A program made the translations under genes and the position numbers. Positions 14,518 through 22,300 of a stretch of 29,153 nucleotides of DNA are shown in pieces (position 1 is the first letter of the stretch; each line of letters starts with the position of its first letter). The DNA is taken from IMG/VR virus record IMGVR_UViG_3300030333_001914, positions 1 through 29,153 of that record; one strand, given 5' to 3'. The notes under the pieces are model-generated. The model worked only from the letters and a program-made list of their open reading frames with translations, searched no databases and was not told the origin of the DNA. The DNA comes from a virus.

Positions 14518-15962
14518 ATGATAGTTTTGATGAAGATGAAATGTATTACAGTCTTATTGACGGTAATGAAGAGTTTGGTTTATCTACGGAAGTTGATAAT
14601 CCTTTACCAGCAGTGGTTAGAAAATATACTGATGATGCATTATTAGCATCTAATTTTAATAGAACTCCAGCAATAATGTCTTTCTTTGTTGTAATAGGAC
14701 AATTATGTAAAGACATGATTGCTATTCCTAGTAACCTAAATACTGATGATACTAGAATACAATTTTTATGGTTGCAAACATCAGGAACAGGTAAATCAAC
14801 ATTGACTAATTGGTTTATACCTATCATAAAAGAAGCATTTAATTTAATAAATGAAAAACATGGTAAAGATTTGACATTGTTTGATATTATAGATTATACA
14901 GATGCTGCTTTAGTAGGTAGCACTGAGAAACAAGAGATTGAAGTTGAAGAAGATGGTGTAGAAAGAACAGTCCGAGTTGATGTTCAGATTGATGGAGAAT
15001 TAGAAGGAGAAGGTTTAGCCCTTTGGGATGAGTTTGAATACTCAGGTGTGTTTAAACAATCCCAACATAAAGAACAAGCAATTGTATATCTAAATACATT
15101 TATGAATACATTATGGGGAGATACTTGGATTATTAAAAAGAAGTTAGCGAGTGGTGCTATGATTGAATGTAGATGCCGAAGGTCATCTTATGCTACTTCT
15201 TATATCCCTAAGCAATTAACTTCTGTTATTACAGAAAAAGGTGTTCTTCAAAGAATGTTAATGTTTATCTGGGAAGTTCCTCAAGATGTTCAGAAAGGGA
15301 TGAGAAGAAGGCTTATTGCTGATTTTGGTAAAATAGGCGAAAGAGAGGAACCTAAACTTCAATACTCTAAAAGTTTCTTAACTATTTATGATGCTGTAAA
15401 GGAACGGTTTGAAGAAGTAGACGAAGACCCGTTTAGAGTTTTAAGATTCAGTCCTGAAGCAAATGATGTTTTAACGAGAGAATGTATCTTAATGGAAGAA
15501 TATATTAAGACAAGCAGACCAGAAGTTTTTGCTGCGGTTGAAACTTTTATCAATCGTATATTGAAACACATTCAAAAGTTATCAGTTTTGTGCTGTGTTG
15601 CAGAAGCCCCTAGTATTAAGGATAAAAGTAAAAGATTTATTGTAACAGGTAAAAATGTTGAACAGGCATCTTACATTGTCCGAAACTGCTATAAGAGTCT
15701 TGTATCTTGGCTAGATGAAGCCCTGCGTGTGGAGAGAAGACAAGTAATTGAAAACGCTAATTATGGTATTTTCAAAACTATTTATTTAGAACTTAGCGAC
15801 ACCGATGAATGGGTACATAAATCATTACTTCTTCAAAGAGTAAGAGAAAAAACAGGTAAAGGGCCACAAACAATATATAATTGGTGGAATAAAGTTGAAG
15901 AAAAATTTGACACAAAAAAGATTAGTAAAAGTGTTTATGTAAAACTAAAGGTGAGTGAATGA
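14514..15962 (+). CDS. DUF3987-like P-loop ATPase, candidate replicative helicase
   Basis: 482 residues. Walker A is TSGTGKST (89-96), Walker B ALWDEFE with Asp172-Glu173. Upstream of Walker A, a helical stretch with FFVVIGQLCKDMIAIPSNL resembles the DUF3987 family, which is often linked to primases in mobile elements. The last 70 residues look like a winged helix (LLLQRVREKTGKGPQTIYNW). No MCM, SF4 DnaB or other hexameric helicase occurs in the window, and this gene lies just downstream of primase and nuclease. A helicase or primase-helper role is therefore inferred. A DNA-terminase role seems less likely because the C-terminal nuclease fold is missing. Confidence 0.5.
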   Translation: MNDSFDEDEMYYSLIDGNEEFGLSTEVDNPLPAVVRKYTDDALLASNFNRTPAIMSFFVVIGQLCKDMIAIPSNLNTDDTRIQFLWLQTSGTGKSTLTNWFIPIIKEAFNLINEKHGKDLTLFDIIDYTDAALVGSTEKQEIEVEEDGVERTVRVDVQIDGELEGEGLALWDEFEYSGVFKQSQHKEQAIVYLNTFMNTLWGDTWIIKKKLASGAMIECRCRRSSYATSYIPKQLTSVITEKGVLQRMLMFIWEVPQDVQKGMRRRLIADFGKIGEREEPKLQYSKSFLTIYDAVKERFEEVDEDPFRVLRFSPEANDVLTRECILMEEYIKTSRPEVFAAVETFINRILKHIQKLSVLCCVAEAPSIKDKSKRFIVTGKNVEQASYIVRNCYKSLVSWLDEALRVERRQVIENANYGIFKTIYLELSDTDEWVHKSLLLQRVREKTGKGPQTIYNWWNKVEEKFDTKKISKSVYVKLKVSE

Positions 15963-16213
15963 ATTACGAAAGAGCAAAGTTTGAATATAAATTTTTAGTG
16001 TTCAGTATATTAAATGGGCCTAAAAATATGATTGATAATTTAAACGCAGAAGGAGAAGATGGTTGGGAAGCATATGATAATCTAACTATCGGAGAAGATA
16101 GAATTGTTACTTTTTTGAAGAGAGAGAAATCTCCTCCTAAAGTAATTGAACCAAAGGCTGAAAGAGAAAAGACAATATCAAGCCTATGGGGTGGAACAGG
16201 AGATGATGAATGA
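15959..16213 (+). CDS. DUF4177-like small protein
   Basis: 84 residues. The first 55 residues show the DUF4177 pattern: an N-terminal strand (FEYKFLVF), a helix ending LNAEGEDGWEAYDN, then a strand ending in FLKRE. The last 30 residues are charged with a Pro-rich linker and end SLWGGTGDDE. Function of the family is unknown. ATGA overlaps at both ends. Confidence 0.6.
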   Translation: MNYERAKFEYKFLVFSILNGPKNMIDNLNAEGEDGWEAYDNLTIGEDRIVTFLKREKSPPKVIEPKAEREKTISSLWGGTGDDE

Positions 16214-16278
16214 TGGGATTTTTTAGTTGGTTATGGGAATGGATTTCTTATCCAAATGATGGAGAAACAGATGAGTGA
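16210..16278 (+). CDS. 22-aa Trp-rich micropeptide
   Basis: ATGA overlap with the DUF4177-like gene. The peptide MMGFFSWLWEWISYPNDGET and two more residues is short, amphipathic and aromatic, as in small membrane-associated peptides. Too short to assign. Its stop codon lies 5 nt before the thioredoxin start. Confidence 0.3.
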   Translation: MMGFFSWLWEWISYPNDGETDE

Positions 16279-16283
16279 TTAAT

Positions 16284-16556
16284 ATGATATTATGGACAGC
16301 AACGTGGTGTGGGCCTTGTAAAATGTTAGCCCCTAAAATAGTAAAAGATTATCCTTTTATAGAATTCAAAGATATAGATAAATTTATATCTTCTAGACCA
16401 AGACAAATTAAAAGTGTTCCTACATTACAAGATGGAGATACTTTTGTATCTGGTAATGAAATGATACTTGCATACTTAGATAAGCGTGTAGGTGATTTAA
16501 ACGAAAATAAAACAAAAAAGTTTAATCTAAAAGAATTTCAGGAGAGAAACGCATGA
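16284..16556 (+). CDS. Minimal thioredoxin/glutaredoxin-like protein
   Basis: 90 residues from the ATG at 16284; a GTG at 16275 is a possible earlier start. Active site WCGPCK has Cys9 and Cys12. The cis-proline segment is IKSVPTL, and the first strand MILWTATW is complete. The C-terminal extension (about residues 70-90) is charged. Marine viruses often carry thioredoxin to support ribonucleotide reductase or to remodel host redox state. No reductase gene is in this window, so the partner is unknown. ATGA overlap with the next gene. Confidence 0.85.
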   Translation: MILWTATWCGPCKMLAPKIVKDYPFIEFKDIDKFISSRPRQIKSVPTLQDGDTFVSGNEMILAYLDKRVGDLNENKTKKFNLKEFQERNA

Positions 16557-16630
16557 GTAAGTGTGAATGTTGGACTGATTGCGGAGTACCGCCTATTAAA
16601 TGGCTTTGTGCTAAGTGTCAAAAGGAGTAA
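16553..16630 (+). CDS. 25-aa Cys-rich microprotein
   Basis: ATGA overlap with the thioredoxin gene. The peptide has CEC at 4-6, Cys10 and CAKC at 19-22, enough for one zinc. It ends AAAGGAGTAA, which supplies the ribosome-binding site for the exonuclease gene, so coupling is likely. No family recognised. Confidence 0.45.
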   Translation: MSKCECWTDCGVPPIKWLCAKCQKE

Positions 16631-16635
16631 TTTAG

Positions 16636-17232
16636 ATGAGTAATGTTTTAGCATTAGATATTGAAACCAAAAACTATTCCTATGAAATAGGAGGTTGGAG
16701 AAACACACATATGTTTATTCCTTCTGTTATTTGTACTTGGAATGGTGATGTAGGAACAATTTATATTGATAAATCTGTAGATGATTTGGTTAAGTCTAAT
16801 GTAATAGTTAAATCAATTAGAGAATTAAAGTTTGATTTAGATGACCATATCAAAAAGGGTGGTGTAGTATTAGGACATAATATTGCACATTTTGATTTGC
16901 CTGTTTTAAGAGATTCTTTAGATATTTATTGTATTAATAAATATTTTAATAAGAAAGCATATATTGATACTAGCAGATTAGTTAGTAGTGAAACAGGCGA
17001 AAGATATAGTTTAGGTAATTTAGTTAAACATACATTAGGAGACTCTAAAATAATGGAAAGTTCTGATGCCCCTTTGATTTGGAAACAGGGTGGTTATTCA
17101 GAAGTAGCAGAATATTGTTTAAAGGACTGTGAGTTAGTTTATGATTTGTGGGTACATGGGAAAGACAACGGTTTTGTTAAAGGCTATTCTTTGGATAGCG
17201 ATGAAATAAAAAACATTGAGGTGAATTGGTAA
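16636..17232 (+). CDS. Stand-alone DEDDy 3'-5' exonuclease (RNase H-like)
   Basis: 198 residues. Exo I LALDIET (Asp8, Glu10), Exo II GHNIAHFD (Asp87) and Exo III YCLKD (Tyr160, Asp164) form a complete DEDDy active site, most like the exonuclease domain of family B polymerases. There is no polymerase part. The split polymerase also has intact exonuclease motifs, so this is a second proofreading-type nuclease, possibly for DNA repair, primer removal or host DNA degradation. AGGAG lies before the start. Confidence 0.85.
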   Translation: MSNVLALDIETKNYSYEIGGWRNTHMFIPSVICTWNGDVGTIYIDKSVDDLVKSNVIVKSIRELKFDLDDHIKKGGVVLGHNIAHFDLPVLRDSLDIYCINKYFNKKAYIDTSRLVSSETGERYSLGNLVKHTLGDSKIMESSDAPLIWKQGGYSEVAEYCLKDCELVYDLWVHGKDNGFVKGYSLDSDEIKNIEVNW

Positions 17233-17388
17233 ATGGTAGGAACAGTAGAAGCAATTTTATGGATAGTATTTATATTAGTCGTAAGTTTGCTATTCTTTGC
17301 TGCGTTTGGTTCAGATAGAATATCAAGCCAAACCATTGAAGAATATATGGAAAAATTGATTAGTGAGGAAAAAGAACGTGGCCCTTAG
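17233..17388 (+). CDS. 51-aa single-TM microprotein
   Basis: Starts on the base after the exonuclease stop, with GGTGAATTGG upstream. Residues 6-25 are a strong transmembrane segment (EAILWIVFILVVSLLFFAAF), followed by a charged, helical cytoplasmic-type tail. No family recognised. It overlaps the next small gene by 11 nt. Confidence 0.55.
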   Translation: MVGTVEAILWIVFILVVSLLFFAAFGSDRISSQTIEEYMEKLISEEKERGP

Positions 17389-17539
17389 AGAGCAATGTGG
17401 CGTATGTGGCGTTCACACTATACCTAGAAGAATACTAGGTTTTTATGTAGGTTCTTCGCAAAGAGTCAAAATATGGGAGTGCAGGGAATGCGCTGCTTTA
17501 TGGTCTGAAAAAACCGTGACTCTTGCGGAGACCTACTAA
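17378..17539 (+). CDS. 53-aa zinc-binding microprotein
   Basis: GTG start inside the preceding gene, last gene of the plus-strand cluster. CGVC at 7-10 and CREC at 35-38 give a treble-clef or ribbon-like four-Cys site, and HTIPRR after the first pair recalls HNH-like or transposase-type zinc knuckles but lacks a full HNH motif. It is followed at once by a T-run and a terminator hairpin. Confidence 0.5.
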   Translation: MALREQCGVCGVHTIPRRILGFYVGSSQRVKIWECRECAALWSEKTVTLAETY

Positions 17540-17551
17540 CTTTTTTTATGT

Positions 17552-17608
17552 CAAATTAAAATTCTGAATTAGCCTAAAAATCGCTTTGAAATTTTAATTT
17601 GTTTTTTT
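17552..17608 (+). terminator. Terminator of the plus-strand replication cluster
   Basis: A 12-bp perfect inverted repeat (CAAATTAAAATT at 17552-17563 and AATTTTAATTTG at 17590-17601, 26-nt loop) is followed by seven T at 17602-17608. A second T-run lies just before it at 17541-17547. T-rich tracts terminate archaeal transcription. It lies directly after the last plus-strand gene. Confidence 0.7.
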
Positions 17609-17638
17609 AGGTCTTTGTTAAACAGGTTTTCTTCTGGG

Positions 17639-17660
17639 AAAAATCCGTCAAAAATGACGG
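17639..17660 (-). terminator. Possible terminator of the minus-strand tail cluster
   Basis: Read on the minus strand, the hairpin CCGTCA-TTTT-TGACGG is followed by ATTTTT. It is the first hairpin-plus-T signal downstream of the last minus-strand gene, which ends at 17823. Confidence 0.5.
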
Positions 17661-17778
17661 CGAGAAAGTCTTGAAAATCTGCTCAAAATCAAGGGATTTA
17701 AGCCGATTAAGCGGTCTTGTTTGGCCGACCTTGATTTCCTATGGGGGGCGATTCGATGCTCTTAGGGGGCGGTTTTTT

Positions 17779-17801
17779 GGTCTAACTTATCAGACCTTTT
17801 T
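17779..17801 (+). terminator. Second plus-strand terminator-like hairpin
   Basis: GGTCT at 17779-17783 pairs with AGACC at 17792-17796 (8-nt loop) and is followed by five T. It would act as a back-up terminator or as the 3' end of a plus-strand non-coding RNA covering the junction. Confidence 0.4.
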
Positions 17802-17805
17802 CCGC

Positions 17806-17813
17806 TTTATATA
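17806..17813 (-). promoter_or_regulatory. TATA-box-like element
   Basis: TATATAAA on the minus strand (TTTATATA on the plus strand), close to the archaeal TATA consensus. On the minus strand transcription would begin about 25 nt on, within the G-rich structured junction, and no protein gene follows. It could drive a short minus-strand RNA ending at the CCGTCA hairpin. It may be chance in AT-rich DNA. Confidence 0.3.
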
Positions 17814-17822
17814 CTCTCGACC

Positions 17823-17954
17823 TTAGTTGTTTAACTTTTGGTAATAACCACAATAAGTGCAGAATCTACCATTAAGTCGGCATTTTTCAATACGCCTATA
17901 TGCCCAACAAAAAATGCAAATATTATCAGATGTTTTATCAACTGTCGTTTGCAT
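17823..17954 (-). CDS. 43-aa zinc ribbon microprotein
   Basis: Last gene of the minus-strand block, overlapping the preceding gene by 17 nt. CIFC at 13-16 and CTYC at 32-35, with an extra Cys25, give a zinc ribbon, and the rest is basic and aromatic (WAYRRIEK, GYYQKLNN). It is like the microproteins on the plus strand in size and spacing of cysteines. No family recognised. The upstream ribosome-binding site is weak. Confidence 0.5.
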   Translation of the reverse strand: MQTTVDKTSDNICIFCWAYRRIEKCRLNGRFCTYCGYYQKLNN

Positions 17955-18237
17955 CAGTAAAACCTTCTTGTGTTTTCAAATGAAGATAACATTGTTTTAA
18001 TAAGTTATATTGTGTTTTACCATTACCTATGTCTAAAGTAGTCATAAACCCTTTTCCGCCAAATGGATTCTCTCCATTTTCTTTTGCGCTTTCACTTTTA
18101 TAGAGTTTAACTGTATAATCTACATTAACTCCATTATGATTTCTCTTGTTATCAAGAGATATTCTTACAATTTTTGCATATACATTAGGAACTGTTATTC
18201 CTAATTCTTCATTTTCGTAATCTAATTCTAAAGCCAT
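17938..18237 (-). CDS. Hypothetical 99-aa protein of the tail block
   Basis: Start supported by GGTGAT a few bases upstream. The protein is predicted to be mainly beta (VPNVYAKIVRISL, VDYTVKLYKS) with a C-terminal helix (YNLLKQCYLHLKTQEG). The strand pattern and position at the end of the tail genes recall small structural or chaperone proteins of marine phages, but no family is recognised. Confidence 0.65.
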   Translation of the reverse strand: MALELDYENEELGITVPNVYAKIVRISLDNKRNHNGVNVDYTVKLYKSESAKENGENPFGGKGFMTTLDIGNGKTQYNLLKQCYLHLKTQEGFTDANDS

Positions 18238-18246
18238 TTTATCACC

Positions 18247-18789
18247 TTACCATCCCCACCCATTCATTTGTGTAATATGTGGAGAGTATTTATTTATCAT
18301 ATTATTTTTGTATTCTTCTAAAGACCAATCATTATCTGTAAGCCATGTATCAAAGAAGCCAATATCCCATTGACTATCAGTGGGTATTTCCCATGTTTCT
18401 ATATCTGCGTGAATTAAATTAAATCTTTCATCTTTAGCACAGTGTTCCCAAACTAAATCTATTACATCTTGATACTTTTCAATAATAGTAATTGATGTAA
18501 TGTTTGAATTATTTAATAAAACATGGTTAACTAATCCAATACCTAATCCACCAATTAATATATCTCCTTCTGCATTATCCCATAACCATTGATGGTCATT
18601 GTATTCTGCTTCTGAATCTTGCATTATCGGCATATCGCAACCTTCTTTTAATAATACAGTATAGTTATCATAAGATTCATTCGTGTGAAGTAAGTATAAT
18701 GGCCATTTATTACTAGTTGTATCTTTAGTATAGTGAGCGATTTCAAAATCACCCGATATACCAGCAGGAATACTAATATCTATTTTCAT
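18247..18789 (-). CDS. Spermidine-synthase-like / SAM-dependent methyltransferase fold
   Basis: 180 residues, start after GGAGTGAT. A Rossmann-type core is visible: ILIGGLGIGLV (glycine-rich loop), SITIIEKYQDVI (acidic end of strand 2), FNLIHADIETW (strand 3) and WDIGFFDTW (strand 4). This is the order in spermidine synthases and related methyltransferases. It is short and lacks the later strands of a full enzyme. Similar genes occur beside tail genes in marine phages; their substrate is unknown. Its place directly after the fibre genes could mean modification of a virion protein, which is inference. Confidence 0.6.
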   Translation of the reverse strand: MKIDISIPAGISGDFEIAHYTKDTTSNKWPLYLLHTNESYDNYTVLLKEGCDMPIMQDSEAEYNDHQWLWDNAEGDILIGGLGIGLVNHVLLNNSNITSITIIEKYQDVIDLVWEHCAKDERFNLIHADIETWEIPTDSQWDIGFFDTWLTDNDWSLEEYKNNMINKYSPHITQMNGWGW

Positions 18790-18793
18790 AATA

Positions 18794-19372
18794 TCACTCC
18801 GTAAATGAATACTTTAAGTATAAATCTGCTTCTGTATCGCCACCTGAATTAGTAGCAGTTCCTGTTAATTTGAAAATAACATAATTTCCGTCTGAAGGCC
18901 AATTATAACCACCACCTCTACCCGAACCCGGAGTTATTTGGAAATAAGTGCCTGTTCCACCACTACTTGTTGCATCTTGACTATTATTACTATTACCACC
19001 AACAGAAGCAGTTGGATGAGCACTACCAGAACTAAAATTGTGTGAATATACTCCATTAGTCCATGAAAAAGATGTAGCCCCTGTTGCTCGTAAATAAGCA
19101 AAAGGAGTTATTCTAATATATCCTATACTGTTGAAATCTCCTAAATCACCCGCGCTAACTTCTCTTTCATATTGCGTTCCAAAAGATTCACTTGTTGCAC
19201 TTGACCAATCAGAATAATCAACGGTCATTATGTCTGGCCCTTCATCAGTAATCTTAAATGAATTATTTTGACCACTACTTGCGGCTTCTGCAATACTAAC
19301 ACCTGTTGGTGCAGCAACAGTAGCATTATTGCCTTGTTGAGCAACAACACCAATTGTACCAATAAAACTCAT
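18794..19372 (-). CDS. Gly/Ser-rich candidate fibre-tip or fibre-associated protein
   Basis: 192 residues from the ATG at 19372, which overlaps the giant fibre gene by ATGA. An 18-nt longer frame begins inside that gene. The protein is low in charge and rich in Gly, Ser, Thr and Asn, with a glycine-rich segment (GSGRGGGYNW) near the C-terminus and a beta-rich end (LYLKYSFTE). It resembles adhesin tip proteins encoded just downstream of phage long fibres. The receptor is unknown. Confidence 0.6.
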   Translation of the reverse strand: MSFIGTIGVVAQQGNNATVAAPTGVSIAEAASSGQNNSFKITDEGPDIMTVDYSDWSSATSESFGTQYEREVSAGDLGDFNSIGYIRITPFAYLRATGATSFSWTNGVYSHNFSSGSAHPTASVGGNSNNSQDATSSGGTGTYFQITPGSGRGGGYNWPSDGNYVIFKLTGTATNSGGDTEADLYLKYSFTE

Positions 19373-22300
19373 GCACCCACCTGAACCCATTGACTTTCAC
19401 TACTACTGATATTAACACAAACATAAGCAGTTGCATCATTATCTGCTACTGCTGCATTAGTAGCCCAATTACTAATAATAGCATCACCTGAGCCTAATGC
19501 TACGGTTGCACTACCACCTGTATTATTGAATATAGTAAATTGAGTTCCAACTGCTGCATCTGCTGGTAAAGTTAATGTTCCACTAGTCCAATAAACATAA
19601 GAACCACTTTGTGCTTGAGTAAGGGTTGTATTACTTGATACAGACACAACATCTGCTAATTGATTTAATTTAACATTTCCTGTTGAATCTCCTGTAAACC
19701 ATGTAACACCACCATCTCCATCTGAAATAACTAATTGACTATCTGCAGTTCCATCTGGAACAGCCGCACCACCAATTACTAAATTATCTGAACCCGTTGT
19801 AATTGAATCGCCAGCATCATACCCTATAACAATGTTATTATCACCAGAAGTTATTGCTTCACCTGAATAATTCCCAATGGCTAAGTTTTGTTCACCGCCA
19901 TTTACTGTGCCTCCTAAAGCATCTTTACCTATTGCTATGTTATCACTAGCCCATCCGTTATGGTAAGCATCTTGTCCTATAGCAACGTTTCTATTACCAT
20001 TATAGTTGTTATAACCTGCATCTTGCCCTAATAATACATTTCCAGCACCACCTGTTAAATTAAGACCAGCAGAAGCACCTATTACTACATTGTAATCTCC
20101 TGTGCAAGTAGAAGCAGCGTGTTGTCCTATTGCTACTGTTTTTTCTGTATCTAAAGAGTTAGAAGAACCATAAGACCCAATAATAACTGAATAACCTTTA
20201 GTATTACTCATTGACCTACCAGCATAACTACCAATAGCAATAGAACCATGATTATTAGTTGCTGATAATGCTTCATATCCTATTGCTATATGGTCGCTAC
20301 CGCTTGTTGCCGCATCTAACGCTAAATTTCCTATTGCTATATTTCTATCAGCAGAAGTTAATGAAGCAAATACATCTTTTCCTATACCTATGTTATCTGA
20401 TGCAGAACTTAATGTTCCTGTTGTTGGTGCTGAACCATCACTATCTGTCTGAATTAAAAGTGAATCAGTAAAGTTAGTAGCATCCATCAATACATCAGTT
20501 AATTCATTTAATACAGAAGCACCGCCACCTGCTGCGGCTTCTAAAGCAATCTGAGTATTAGCATGGTCATAAGTTAATACATAGTTATCTTGCCCTGAAC
20601 CTACTGATTGGTCTGTATCAAACTTAAAATTACCTAATGATACTTGACCTGTTCCGCCCGGATTAATTTCTATATCATTGTTTTCACGCCCAATGTGTAT
20701 TATTCCGGGCGCACTTGAACCACCACTTCTTAATTCTAAATCAACGCTCGCACTATCACATTTTATTACTTGTGGGTCGGTTGTTCCATCTAATCTAAAA
20801 GTATCAGCATACATTCTAAACTTTCTTGAACCACCCATAGATACGCCTATTGTATTTACTCCATCAAGATAAAAGCCTGTATCATTATCATTACTAAAAC
20901 TAAATGTTGGAGAACCTGCAGAACCATCAACACCACCTGCGTTTGAATCACCACTTGAAACAGTAGCCCATGTTAAACCACCATTATTACCTGATTGTTT
21001 TTGTAGGAATTGACCATCAGAACCTGCATTAGAAATATAAAGATTATCTTCATCAACTGATTCAGAAGATAAATGTTCTAAATCAACTGCCCCTGCTGCA
21101 ATATGTTCTGAATCAATTGCATCATCAGCAATTTTAGCACCTGTAATTGCATCAGCAGCAATATAACCACTTGCTATTGCAGTTCCATTCCATGTTCCTG
21201 TTGTTATTGTTCCTACTGTGGCTATACTTGAATGACCCGCAACAGGTGAGTAAATACTACCAATAGCAGTTCCACCAATAGTAATTGCATCTGCTTCTAA
21301 TGTTCCATCAATATCTGCATTACCGGATATATCAAGACTTGTTGCTTCTATTTCTCCTGATGCTTTCATTTTTATTACAGGAGTTTCATTGTTAGTTTTG
21401 AAATGAATTTCATTATCTGTAGTAAAATCTATATTATTATGTGCATCTCTACCAATAATTCTTCCTGTGTTATAATCAGTAGTAATTCCTGTTTGTGCGC
21501 CAGAAACGGCAATAGTTCCTGTTGATGTAATTGTTCCACCTGAAAGACCTGTTCCAGCAACTATTTGTGTAACAGTTCCTGTTGAACCTGCACCGCTTAA
21601 TGTTTGCCAAGAACCATCTCCACGTAAATATTTATTATTATCACCTGCTGCAGTAGCAGGAACTAATCCTGTTTCAGAAGCATTTGTTCCATCACTTCCT
21701 ACAAACGGTATTACTTCTACTGTTTTTGTTCCTCCTAATGTAACTTCTTTACCTGCTAAAAGAGTAACAGATAATGAACCATTTGCAGTATGACCTGCCG
21801 CAGTAGTTCCTCTATATCCTCTTGTACAATTGTCTAAAGTTCTACCATCAGCATTAACTCCTTTATATCTTATTAATTCACTTTCTAAAGAAACAACACC
21901 TTCTGTTGGAAAACCATTATTACTATTTACTAATATATCTCCTGATTCACCTGCAGTTTGATATAAAACACTTGATAAAGATTTATCAGCAATAGCAAAA
22001 GCACTAACTTTAGCACCTGTTACTGCACTATTTGCTATCTTTGCTTCAGTAATAGCATTATCTTGAACTGTATCTGCTGTTCCTGTTAAATCACCTGTAA
22101 CATCACCTGTAACATCACCAGAAATATTACCTGTTATTGTTCCTACTCTTAAGTTAGCATAAGATGAAATACTTACATTTCCAGCAGTAGTTCCTGTATC
22201 TGCTGTATTAATTGCCGCCCATGTATCGGCTGATTCATCCCAAATAAAACCTACATTTGTAGAAGAACCTCTTTCTCCTATTATTCCTATATCAACAGAT

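Larger units (their letters stand above)
17609..17822. other. Structured G-rich non-coding junction between convergent clusters
   Basis: No credible gene. The composition is clearly richer in G/C than the AT-rich flanks. It holds a CCGTCA/TGACGG hairpin with AAAA loop (17645-17660), a 9-bp long-range stem (AAATCAAGG 17686-17694 with CCTTGATTT 17729-17737) enclosing GCCGATTAAGCGG and GGTC/GACC sub-repeats, two GGGGGCG copies 21 nt apart (17744-17750, 17765-17771), and a GGTCT/AGACC hairpin before T5. It could be a non-coding RNA, a shared 3' UTR, an origin or a protein-binding locus. Confidence 0.5.

Noticed and set aside
17741-17775. Possible tRNA T-arm around GGCGATTCGATGC
   Set aside because: The flanking stems do not pair over five bases, and no acceptor or anticodon arm can be drawn on either strand.
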